A DNA stretch of 64,000 bases from Bradyrhizobium sp. 1 (lineage in GTDB: Bacteria > Pseudomonadota > Alphaproteobacteria > Rhizobiales > Xanthobacteraceae), in NCBI RefSeq assembly GCF_023073315.1, contig NZ_JADPJH010000010.1, forward strand, positions 232,097 to 296,096, in the 5' to 3' direction. The position numbers and the translations under genes are program-made. The stretch's first letter is position 1. Every line of letters begins with the position of its first letter. Below, piece after piece: positions 1 through 8,450 of the stretch. Below the pieces are notes generated by a model. It saw only the letters and a program-made list of their open reading frames with translations, was not told the DNA's origin and did no database searches.

Positions 1-728
1 TCGCTGGTACCCAGCACCGCGGGATCATAAGTCTGCGCCAGCAGGAGCGCGGCCGTTGCATCTTTCGCATTGGCCGCGCGCTCGAGCAGCAGTCGCGCTG
101 AGGCAATGTCGCCGACGCCGATCAGGCTCCTCGCGCGCGTCATCAGCCCTGCCAGCGTGTCGGCATCGAGCGTCCTGACAGGCTCCGGCGGTGCGGGCTG
201 TGCCGCGATGGGCACCGGCATCTGCGCCTGCAATGCGATCTGATGGGCGGCCGCGATGGTGTCACGGCTCGGCGGTGCTGGGAGATCCAGCCTGTCGGCG
301 CTCGCCAGCCTCGTGTTGCTCACCCGGGCCGGGTCCTTGAGCGGAGCTTGCCGCATGACCGGAGGATTGGCCGGAGCGATGGCCTGATCGGGAGCTGTGC
401 CCATCAGGCTGACGGCATTGGCCGCGACGAGATTGCGCAGGTCGGACTGAAATAGCGCGGCCAGGATCGCGGCGGCGGATAGCGCGAGCGCAGCAGCCAG
501 AAGGCGCGCCGCGGTCCCGGTTCTGGAACGCAAGGTCAGCGGCGCATATTCCCGCGGGTCCGGGGCCCCGAGCGGGTCGGACAGGAACAGCGGCATTGGA
601 TCGTCCTGCGGAAAATCGGCGCGGCTGGCGCGTGCACGGATGTAGGACGCGGTGGACGATTGTGATGCAGATCGATCGGACTCGAACGCCCTCGACTCCC
701 TGGACGGACGGTATGCCGTCGTCTCCAT
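1..728 (-). CDS. Membrane-anchored hypothetical protein, 3' end outside the window
   Basis: The frame opens with ATG at 728 and runs without a stop off the left edge of the window (242 codons seen). A GGGGAG ribosome binding site lies about 8 bases upstream of the ATG. The first 70 residues look cytoplasmic, polar and disordered. Residues about 72-93 form one hydrophobic helix. A proline/alanine-rich linker follows, and the last visible part resembles one helical repeat (LLLERAA..AKDATAALLLAQTYDP), as in SEL1/TPR-like rhizobial proteins. This suggests a single-pass inner-membrane protein with a periplasmic helical domain. Function unknown. Competing frames over the same DNA are arginine-rich and unconvincing. 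Confidence 0.7.
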   Translation of the reverse strand, partial: METTAYRPSRESRAFESDRSASQSSTASYIRARASRADFPQDDPMPLFLSDPLGAPDPREYAPLTLRSRTGTAARLLAAALALSAAAILAALFQSDLRNLVAANAVSLMGTAPDQAIAPANPPVMRQAPLKDPARVSNTRLASADRLDLPAPPSRDTIAAAHQIALQAQMPVPIAAQPAPPEPVRTLDADTLAGLMTRARSLIGVGDIASARLLLERAANAKDATAALLLAQTYDPAVLGTS

Positions 729-1170
729 GGTGATGCTCCCCATTTACTGACGCAACGCAGGGACAGTCCCGGTTCAGTCTTCTTCTTGTTGTCCAGAAGC
801 GCCCCGCAAACTGGAACCGGTAAATCGCCGTCCGATTCAGCCCAAAAAGCGACGGCGGTTTGCGCGAATCGGGAGATATTTGGGTTTGATTACGGCGAGG
901 CGGCGGAATGCACCGCAATTTTGGCCGCAATGGTTGAGGGGGATTTTACCAAGCGACGGAGCACGTAACTCGTGCGGGAACAGCGAGTTGGCTATGCTGC
1001 CTGTCCCATATTCGGTGTCATGCTCCGACTTGATCGGAGCATCCAGTACGCCGCGGCTTCTCGGCTAAGTCTCTGCTGTCTCTGGAATACTGGGTCGTCC
1101 GGTCGAGCCGGACGACGACAGCTTTATGTGTGGCGGGCGTGTGTACAGGGTCGCGCCGCCGCCGCCATCC
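729..1170. other. Intergenic spacer with a dispersed repeat, no gene seen
   Basis: This 442-base gap separates two leftward genes. I see no convincing coding frame. Its right part (about 1016-1122) is a dispersed palindromic element, listed separately. The part next to 729 should hold the promoter of the leftward membrane-protein gene, but I cannot name -35/-10 boxes with confidence. Confidence 0.5.
1016..1122. repeat. Dispersed palindromic intergenic element
   Basis: The element contains two hairpins. One is built on GCTCCGACTTGATCGGAGC near 1022-1040. The other is a perfect 9-bp inverted repeat, GTCGTCCGG / CCGGACGAC, at 1094-1116. The intervening phrases (catccagtacgccg..., ...tggaatactggg) are typical of a repeat family widespread between genes in Bradyrhizobium; that identification is from memory. 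Confidence 0.6.
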
Positions 1171-2145
1171 TCACGGATGCAAGATCACCTTGCCCATGGC
1201 CTGGCGCCCCGCGAGCACCTTCAGCGCATCCGCGGTTTGCGCCAGCGGGAAGGTGCGGTCGACATGCGATGAAATTTTTCCTTCCGCGGTCCACTTCACG
1301 AGCTTCTCGAGGTTCGCGCGGTTCTTCTCCGGATTGAGCCGGGTCCAGGCGCCCCAGAACACGCCGCGGATGTCGCAGCCCTTCAGCAGCGCGAGGTTCA
1401 GCGGCATCTTCGGAATATCGCCGGCGGCAAAGCCGATCACGAGGAAGCGGCCTTCCCAGGCGATCGAGCGCAGCGCCGCTTCCGCATACGCGCCACCCAC
1501 CGGATCGAAGATGATGTCGACGCCCTTGCCGCCGGTGAGTTTTCGCAAGCCTTCCTTCAAATCTTCCTTGCCGTAGTTGAGCGTCAGCTCGGCACCGTGT
1601 GCTTTGGCGAATTCCAGCTTCTCGTCCGACGAGGCGCAGGCGATCACCTTCAGGCCCATCAGCTTGCCGAGCTCGCAGGCGGCGAGGCCGGTGCCGCCGG
1701 CAGCGCCCAGCACCGCGAGCGTCTCGCCCGGCTTCGGGCTGGCGCGATCTTCCAGCGCATGCAGCGCGGTGCCGTAGATGATGATGATGCCGGCCGCGCG
1801 GTCGTAGTCGAGATTGTCGGGAATCTTCACGATCGATGCCGCCGGCAGCGCGATCTTCTCGCGCGCGCCATTGTGGCCGCAGGACGCGACGACGCGATCG
1901 CCGACCTTCACATCAGTGACGCCGGGCCCGATGCTCTCGATCACGCCCGCAACTTCGGCGGCCGGCGAGAACGGGAACGGCGGCTTGATCTGGTACTTGC
2001 CCTGGATCATCAGGAGATCGAAGAAATTCAGCGCCGCCGCCTTGATCGCGATCACGGCTTCGCCGGGACCGGCCACCGGATCCGGCACGTCGGCGAGCAC
2101 GAGATCGTCGGGCTGGCAATATTGCGAGCAGAGGATGGCTTTCAT
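1171..2145 (-). CDS. NADPH:quinone oxidoreductase family protein (zinc-independent MDR)
   Basis: The 324-residue product has the medium-chain dehydrogenase/reductase fold: an N-terminal GroES-like domain (about 1-125) and a Rossmann domain whose nucleotide-binding motif GAAGGTG is at 147-153. The structural-zinc cysteine cluster of alcohol dehydrogenases is absent, which points to the quinone oxidoreductase / zeta-crystallin branch. These enzymes reduce quinones or enoyl substrates with NADPH in the cytoplasm. The ATG at 2145 (MKAILCSQ) is chosen because upstream in-frame sequence runs into the palindromic repeat at 2259-2339. The actual substrate cannot be read from sequence. Confidence 0.9.
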   Translation of the reverse strand: MKAILCSQYCQPDDLVLADVPDPVAGPGEAVIAIKAAALNFFDLLMIQGKYQIKPPFPFSPAAEVAGVIESIGPGVTDVKVGDRVVASCGHNGAREKIALPAASIVKIPDNLDYDRAAGIIIIYGTALHALEDRASPKPGETLAVLGAAGGTGLAACELGKLMGLKVIACASSDEKLEFAKAHGAELTLNYGKEDLKEGLRKLTGGKGVDIIFDPVGGAYAEAALRSIAWEGRFLVIGFAAGDIPKMPLNLALLKGCDIRGVFWGAWTRLNPEKNRANLEKLVKWTAEGKISSHVDRTFPLAQTADALKVLAGRQAMGKVILHP

Positions 2146-2258
2146 GGCAGCACCTGAAGCGTTTCGGGGTGGAATTATAGTTGGCTCGTTTCTGCCGGAT
2201 TTAGGCACGGGCGACAATCCGGATTCTTTGTCTCGATCAGCGTGAAGGCCTATCCTCG

Positions 2259-2339
2259 CGTCATGGCGAGCGCAGCGAAGCAATCCAGACTATTTCCGCG
2301 GCACGGACTCTGGATTGCTTCGCTGCGCTCGCAATGACG
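2259..2339. repeat. Palindromic intergenic repeat, family A copy 1
   Basis: Imperfect inverted repeat with outer arms related to CGTCATTGCGAGCGCAGCGAAGC and its complement, enclosing CAATCCAGA / TCTGGATTG and a CCGCGG-like centre. It lies between the divergent quinone oxidoreductase and SDR genes, so both promoters must sit around it. Six related copies occur in this window. Confidence 0.9.
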
Positions 2340-2365
2340 AAAGAAGAAAAGGGAGGATTCAAACG

Positions 2366-3205
2366 ATGTTTGAAACGGGTCTGCTCAAGGATAAGCGCAT
2401 CCTCGTCACCGGCGGTCGCTCGGGCCTCGGCGCAGCGATGGGACGCCGCTTCCTCGCGCTCGGCGCCGAGCTCGTGATCTGCGGTCGCAAGCTCGATCGA
2501 CTGGACGCAACCGCGAGCGAGATGCGCTCGGAGACCGCTGGCAAGGTCTCAACCTTCGCCTGCGACATTCGCGACGGTGCCGCCGTCGAGAGCATGATGG
2601 ACACGATCTGGCGCGAAGCGCCGCTCGACATTCTCGTCAACAATGCTGCTGCGACCTTCATCGCGCAAAGCGAGCATCTGTCGTTCCGCGCCGCGGACGC
2701 GATCCTGGCGCCGACGCTGCATGGTGCGATGTATTGCACACTCGCCGCCGGCAAGCGCTGGGTCGACGGCAAGCATGGCGGCGTCGTGCTCTCGATCCTC
2801 TCGACCTCGACCATCACCGGCCGCGCCTTCACCGTACCGTCGGCGATGGCGAAATCGGCGGTGCTGGCGATGACCAAGAGTCTTGCGGTCGAGTGGGGGC
2901 CGAAGGGCATCCGCACCGTCGCGATCGCGCCGGGACCATTCCCAACCGCGGGCGCATCAGGGCAGCTCCGCCCCGAGGGCCGCGACGAAGGATGGACCGC
3001 GCGCAACCCGATGGGGCGCACCGGAGAGCACAGCGAGCTTGCCGACCTCGCCAGCTTCCTCGTCTCGGACCGCGCCGGCTACATCAATGGCGAGATGGTG
3101 GTGATCGACGGTGGCGCGCATCTACGCAGTTCCGGCGCCGAAGATTTATTGCGCTGGACCGATGCACAATGGTCCGAGCAACGCGCTGCGCGATCCAAAG
3201 GCTAA
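2366..3205 (+). CDS. SDR family oxidoreductase, 2,4-dienoyl-CoA reductase-like
   Basis: The product is 279 residues. The Rossmann glycine motif TGGRSGLG is at 15-22 and NNAAA at 92-96, as in short-chain dehydrogenases. The usual catalytic Y-x3-K is replaced by S159-x3-K163 (PSAMAK), followed by MTKSLAVEWG. This substitution is a feature of the 2,4-dienoyl-CoA reductase (DECR) branch, so an NADPH-dependent enoyl/dienoyl-CoA reductase in fatty acid degradation is likely. The start is the ATG at 2366, with GGGAGGA at 2351-2357; the longer frame begins inside the upstream repeat. It is divergent from the quinone oxidoreductase gene. Confidence 0.88.
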   Translation: MFETGLLKDKRILVTGGRSGLGAAMGRRFLALGAELVICGRKLDRLDATASEMRSETAGKVSTFACDIRDGAAVESMMDTIWREAPLDILVNNAAATFIAQSEHLSFRAADAILAPTLHGAMYCTLAAGKRWVDGKHGGVVLSILSTSTITGRAFTVPSAMAKSAVLAMTKSLAVEWGPKGIRTVAIAPGPFPTAGASGQLRPEGRDEGWTARNPMGRTGEHSELADLASFLVSDRAGYINGEMVVIDGGAHLRSSGAEDLLRWTDAQWSEQRAARSKG

Positions 3206-3310
3206 CCCGCTAACTGCCTTCCCAAATTGGACTTTTCCGGCTATCCCTGCTCGGGGACAAAACGCGGCCGGGCCATCTTCCAGTCACAATATTGAGGGAA
3301 CCACTCCAGC

Positions 3311-3946
3311 ATGTGGCGGGCGCTCTTTTTGGCTTTGATGATTGGCGTGACGGCGTGGGGAATCAGCGATTCCGCGCGGGCACAGACGGCGCAACCGGCG
3401 CCGAAGGCAGTGGCAAAACCAGCCGCTCCGGCCGCGAAAACAGCAGCCAAGCCTGAGAGCAAACCTGCCGCCCTTCCCGCAGCGGTTGCGGGTGGCGCGG
3501 AGCCGACCTTGATCGGACAATTCGGCACCTGGGGCGCCTATTCGGCCACCCCCAACGGCAAGAAAGTCTGCTTCGCGCTGGCAAAACCCTCGTCGTCGAA
3601 AACCAACCCGCCGAACAGGCCGCGCGATCCCGCCTATGCCTTCGTCTCGACCCGGCCGGCGGAGAAGGTGAGCAACGAAGTTTCGGTCATGATCGGCTAT
3701 GCGCTGAAGCCGGGCTCGGAATCCTCGGTCGAGGTCGGCGGCGCCGCTTTTGCGATGTATACGCAGGGCGACGGCCTCTGGATCAAGAACGCGGCCGAAG
3801 AGGAGCGGATGGTCGAGGCCATGCGCAAATCAGCCGATCTCGTGGTCAAGGGCGTTTCGGCCAAGGGCACGGAGACGACCGATACCTTCTCGCTGAAGGG
3901 CCTCGCCCAGGCGCTGGACCGGATATCGCAGGACTGCAGGCGTTAA
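3311..3946 (+). CDS. Invasion-associated locus B (IalB) family protein
   Basis: A 211-residue exported protein. Residues 1-24 form a signal peptide ending ARA/Q. Residues 25-65 are an alanine/proline/lysine-rich linker. The rest is the IalB domain: it opens at FGTWGAYSA, contains a cysteine near KKVCFALAK and ends with a conserved C-terminal cysteine (SQDCRR). IalB of Bartonella is linked to erythrocyte invasion, but the family is widespread in free-living Rhizobiales, where it is thought to be a periplasmic or envelope protein of uncertain role. It stands alone between the SDR gene and rlmN. Confidence 0.85.
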   Translation: MWRALFLALMIGVTAWGISDSARAQTAQPAPKAVAKPAAPAAKTAAKPESKPAALPAAVAGGAEPTLIGQFGTWGAYSATPNGKKVCFALAKPSSSKTNPPNRPRDPAYAFVSTRPAEKVSNEVSVMIGYALKPGSESSVEVGGAAFAMYTQGDGLWIKNAAEEERMVEAMRKSADLVVKGVSAKGTETTDTFSLKGLAQALDRISQDCRR

Positions 3947-4007
3947 GGCTGCAAGCGATAAGGTCGCAATCGGCCGTTCCGGTTGCTATATAGGGCCGGT
4001 TCCAGAT

Positions 4008-4050
4008 TTTTCGCCGTCATAGATGCCCGGGTCAAGCCCGGGCATGACGA
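4008..4050. repeat. Short REP-like palindrome upstream of rlmN
   Basis: The sequence CGTCATAGATGCCCGGGTCAAGCCCGGGCATGACG folds into a hairpin with the stem GCCCGGG/CCCGGGC. It lies 29 bases before the rlmN start. Because it is a strong stem with no T-run after it, I read it as a dispersed repeat, not a terminator. Confidence 0.6.
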
Positions 4051-4078
4051 GTTTAGACAGCAGATCCTAGGCCTACAG

Positions 4079-5281
4079 ATGCAACCGACGACCGAGCCGC
4101 ACGACGCAATCCTGGTGGAGAAGACTCCACTCGAAACCTATGTGCCGCCGGCAAAGCCGTCGCTGATCGGCCTGTCGCGTACCGAGCTTGCCGATCGCCT
4201 CGGCGAGATCGGCGTCGCACCGGCACAGCGCAAGATGCGTGTGCAGCAGCTGTGGCACTGGATGTATTTCCGCGGCGCCCAAAGCTTCGACGACATGACC
4301 TCGGTCTCGAAGGGCATTCGCGCCGAGCTCGCCCAGCACTTCACCGTCGACCGGCCCGAAGTCGTGGCCGAACAGATCTCCAACGACGGCACCCGCAAAT
4401 GGCTGCTGCGCCTGCCGAGCGGCGACAATGTCGAGAAGGCGCATGAAGTCGAGTGCGTCTACATTCCGGAGACCGATCGCGGCACGCTCTGCGTCTCCTC
4501 GCAGGTCGGCTGCACCTTGAATTGCTCGTTCTGCCACACCGGCACGCAGCGCCTGGTGCGCAACCTTACCGCCGGCGAGATCGTCGGACAGGTGATGGTC
4601 GCGCGTGATCGTCTGAATGATTGGGCCGATCGCGAGGACGGCACGCGCCGCGTCACCAACATCGTGATGATGGGCATGGGCGAGCCGCTCTACAATTTCG
4701 ACGCGGTGCGCGATGCGCTGCTGATCGTCGGCGACAATGAAGGCATCGGCATCTCCCGCCGCCGCATCACGCTGTCGACCTCCGGCGTGGTGCCGAACAT
4801 CGTGCGCGCCGGTGACGAGATCGGCGTCATGCTCGCGATCTCGCTGCACGCCGTGCGCGACGAGCTGCGCAACGAGCTGGTGCCGCTCAACCGCAAATAT
4901 CCGATCAAGGAATTGCTCCAGGCCTGCCGCGACTATCCCGGCGCCTCGAATGCCCGCCGCATCACCTTCGAGTACGTGATGCTCAAGGGCGTCAACGATT
5001 CGCTCGACGATGCAAAACTGCTGGTGAAGATGCTCAAGGGCATTCACGCCAAGATCAATCTGATCCCGTTCAATCCGTGGCCCGGCACAACCTATGAATG
5101 CTCGGACTGGGACCAGATCGAAAAATTCTCCGAATACATCTTCAACGCCGGCTATTCCTCGCCGGTGCGCACCCCACGCGGCCGCGACATCCTCGCCGCC
5201 TGCGGCCAGCTCAAGTCGGAGACCGAGAAGCTCTCGGCCAGCGAACGCCAGGCGCTGCGCGCCATGGCGGTGACGGATTGA
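4079..5281 (+). CDS. rlmN: Dual-specificity RNA methyltransferase RlmN
   Basis: The 400-residue product is a radical-SAM enzyme that methylates C2 of A2503 in 23S rRNA and A37 of some tRNAs. The iron-sulfur motif is C145-x3-C149-x2-C152 ([12 protein letters not shown]). Family signatures include [13 protein letters not shown] and the C-terminal [19 protein letters not shown] with its catalytic cysteine. The ATG at 4079 (MQPTTEPH) is preferred over an upstream in-frame start that would translate the REP-like palindrome. Length is normal for Rhizobiales. Confidence 0.96.
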   Translation: MQPTTEPHDAILVEKTPLETYVPPAKPSLIGLSRTELADRLGEIGVAPAQRKMRVQQLWHWMYFRGAQSFDDMTSVSKGIRAELAQHFTVDRPEVVAEQISNDGTRKWLLRLPSGDNVEKAHEVECVYIPETDRGTLCVSSQVGCTLNCSFCHTGTQRLVRNLTAGEIVGQVMVARDRLNDWADREDGTRRVTNIVMMGMGEPLYNFDAVRDALLIVGDNEGIGISRRRITLSTSGVVPNIVRAGDEIGVMLAISLHAVRDELRNELVPLNRKYPIKELLQACRDYPGASNARRITFEYVMLKGVNDSLDDAKLLVKMLKGIHAKINLIPFNPWPGTTYECSDWDQIEKFSEYIFNAGYSSPVRTPRGRDILAACGQLKSETEKLSASERQALRAMAVTD

Positions 5282-5310
5282 GTTGATGCGTGCCCGCGCT
5301 CTCGCATCTC

Positions 5311-5390
5311 CGTCATTGCGAGCGCAGCGAAGCAATCCGGAATCTTTCCGCGAGGACAGACTGGATTGCTTGGCTGCGTTCGCAATGACG
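5311..5390. repeat. Palindromic intergenic repeat, family A copy 2
   Basis: Same family as 2259-2339: CGTCATTGCGAGCGCAGCG at the left and its imperfect complement ending GCAATGACG at the right. It fills the gap between rlmN and the small membrane protein gene. The right arm has diverged (TTGGCTGCGTTCGC). Confidence 0.9.
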
Positions 5391-5404
5391 GTGAAAGTAG
5401 CGTC

Positions 5405-5893
5405 ATGTCCCTGATCGGCCGCCTCATCGTCATTTTCATCGGCTTTCTCGCCGCCTGTTTCGTCGGCGGCATGATCGTCGTCGTCGCGCTGCTGTTTCCG
5501 GAGTTCGCCGATCTCGGCACGGGTCCCGTCGATCAAGGCGCGATCGATATCCTGCTCGGATTCGGCTTCATCTTCGTCTCGGGTTTTGCGCTGGTTCCGG
5601 CGGCGGTGATCGTCGCGGTCACCGAGGCGCTCTATATCCGCAGTGCGCTGGCTTATGCTGTCGGCGGCGGCCTCGTCGGGCTCGCCTGCTATCTGGGCCT
5701 CGTTCCCTTTCACTCCGACACGTTGCAGTTCGAGGGCATCGTGCGGCGGCATCTGGAGATCATGACCGGCGCGGGCATCGTCGCCGGCGTCGTGTACTGG
5801 CTGATCGCCGGCCGCAACGCCGGCGCCTGGCGCAATCCGTCGCCTCCGCGCAAGCCGCCCCCGCCGCTGCCGTCGAATTCAAGACCGGATTGA
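5405..5893 (+). CDS. Small membrane protein, function unknown
   Basis: A 162-residue protein with four predicted membrane segments (roughly residues 3-28, 52-75, 80-100 and 117-137) and a proline-rich C-terminal tail (SPPRKPPPPLP). The ATG at 5405 is chosen because the longer frame begins inside the palindromic repeat. No catalytic motif is visible and I do not recognise a named family. It lies in a co-directional run (rlmN, this gene, PAP2, argG), but dispersed repeats separate it from both neighbours, so a shared transcript is not assured. Confidence 0.75.
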   Translation: MSLIGRLIVIFIGFLAACFVGGMIVVVALLFPEFADLGTGPVDQGAIDILLGFGFIFVSGFALVPAAVIVAVTEALYIRSALAYAVGGGLVGLACYLGLVPFHSDTLQFEGIVRRHLEIMTGAGIVAGVVYWLIAGRNAGAWRNPSPPRKPPPPLPSNSRPD

Positions 5894-5898
5894 GGCGC

Positions 5899-5992
5899 CG
5901 TCATTGCGAGGAGCGAAGCGACGAAGCAATCCAGGGATATTTCCGCAGTGACAGTCTGGATTGCTTCGTCGCAAGAGCTCCTCGCAATGACG
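5899..5992. repeat. Palindromic intergenic repeat, family A copy 3 (long-arm form)
   Basis: This 94-bp copy has the longer arms CGTCATTGCGAGGAGC...GCGACGAAGCAATCC and GGATTGCTTCGTCGC...GCTCCTCGCAATGACG. It is the most symmetrical of the long-arm versions. It lies between two co-directional genes. Confidence 0.9.
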
Positions 5993-6038
5993 GAATCCAG
6001 GGTTTTCATCCCCTCTCCACTCCGCTAAACCGCGCGCC

Positions 6039-6815
6039 ATGAACCGGACTGGACTCTTCATCGCCCTGGCGCTGTGGCTCGTGATCGGCGTCGTTTTCGG
6101 CCTCTATCCCGAGCTCGATCTCAAGCTCGCCGCGCTGTTCTTCGACCCAGAGACGAAGACGTTTCCGCTCAAGCTGAACGACTGGGCCGGCTTCGCGCGT
6201 GACGCTGCGATGTGGGTCTCCTGGGCCTTCGTGGTGCCGCCGCTGGTCGCACTCGTGGTCAAGATGGTCCGGCCCGACCGTCCCTTGATGGTGTCGGGGC
6301 GCGCGATCGTGTTCCTGCTGGTCACGATCATCATGTCGGCCGGCATTCTCACCAACCTTACCTTCAAGTCCTATTGGGGCCGACCGCGGCCGGTGGTGGT
6401 GACGCAGTTTGCCGGCGACCAGCAGTTCGTGCCGTGGTGGGATCCGCGCGGCGATTGCGCGCGCAACTGCTCGTTCTTCTCCGGCGAAGGCGCGACCGCA
6501 TTCTGGACGCTGGCGCCCGCCGCGCTGGCACCGCCCGCATGGCGGCCGCTCGCCTATACCGGCGCCGTGGTCTTCGGCCTCGTGACGTCAGGGCTGCGCA
6601 TGGCCTTCGGCGGGCACTTCTTCACCGACGTGTCGGTCGCCGGCCTCGTCACCTTCGTCGTGATCTGGTTCGCCTACGCACTGATTTACCGCTGGCCGCG
6701 GACCCGGTTCTCGGACGCGGCGGTCGATGCCGCCCTGACCCGGCTGAACATGCCCGCCTACCGGCTCCGCCAGCGTCTGTTCGGCCGCAAGACGGGGGCC
6801 GAGCCCTCGGTTTGA
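6039..6815 (+). CDS. PAP2-family membrane phosphatase
   Basis: The 258-residue protein has about six hydrophobic segments and the three PAP2 phosphatase motifs: K110-x6-R117-P118 (KSYWGRPRP), SGE at 148-150 in place of the usual SGH, and R187-x5-H193-x3-D197 (RMAFGGHFFTD). The family removes phosphate from lipid phosphates; rhizobial members act on lipid A, phosphatidylglycerol phosphate or undecaprenyl pyrophosphate at the periplasmic face. SGE with an intact H193 and D197 is common in the lipid A phosphatase-like branch, so the protein is probably active. Substrate unknown. Confidence 0.85.
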   Translation: MNRTGLFIALALWLVIGVVFGLYPELDLKLAALFFDPETKTFPLKLNDWAGFARDAAMWVSWAFVVPPLVALVVKMVRPDRPLMVSGRAIVFLLVTIIMSAGILTNLTFKSYWGRPRPVVVTQFAGDQQFVPWWDPRGDCARNCSFFSGEGATAFWTLAPAALAPPAWRPLAYTGAVVFGLVTSGLRMAFGGHFFTDVSVAGLVTFVVIWFAYALIYRWPRTRFSDAAVDAALTRLNMPAYRLRQRLFGRKTGAEPSV

Positions 6816-6890
6816 GCGATTAAATGGGTGCCGAGGCGTGCGAAATTTGATATTCGCGCGGTCAAGTTCGCCCTCGCATCAGCCCCTTGA

Positions 6891-8246
<1,356 letters not shown>

Positions 8247-8256
8247 CGCATCTGCG

Positions 8257-8395
8257 CGTGTCCCGGACGCGATGCAGCGCGAAGCGGTGCGTCGCAGAGC
8301 CGGGACCCAGAATCTCAATCGAATTCCGTCAATAATTTTTGGGCCCCGGCTCAGCAGCGCATCACTACGTGCTGCGCTGCGTCCGGGGCACGAGA
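8257..8395. repeat. Dispersed palindromic repeat, family B
   Basis: A 139-bp element with outer arms GTGTCCCGGACGC / GCGTCCGGGGCAC and inner arms GCAGCGCGAAGC.. / ..GCTGCGCTGC, around an AT-richer centre (AATAATTTTTGGG). It sits between the convergent argG and OmpA genes. Confidence 0.75.
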
Positions 8396-8404
8396 CCTGA
8401 AACA

Positions 8405-8434
8405 AAAATGGCCGGGATCGCTCCCGGCCATTTT
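8405..8434. terminator. Bidirectional rho-independent terminator
   Basis: A perfect 13-bp inverted repeat (AAAATGGCCGGGA, loop TCGC, TCCCGGCCATTTT) gives a GC-rich stem with a T-run on both strands. It lies between the convergent argG and OmpA genes and should terminate both. Confidence 0.9.
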
Positions 8435-8450
8435 GCATTTAAGTGTCGCC

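Noticed and set aside
2259..2339. CRISPR-like or attachment-site interpretation of the palindromic repeats
   Set aside because: The repeats are single, dispersed and internally palindromic, with no regular spacers, no cas genes and no integrase gene.
3947..4078. tRNA-like fold in the gap before rlmN
   Set aside because: The stem at 4008-4050 is a REP-type hairpin; no T-loop (GTTCGANTC) or anticodon arm is present.
4073..5752. Long minus-strand open frame of 559 residues opposite rlmN
   Set aside because: It is antisense to a certain gene and rich in Asp/Glu/Arg/His with no domain pattern, as expected from the complement of high-GC codons.
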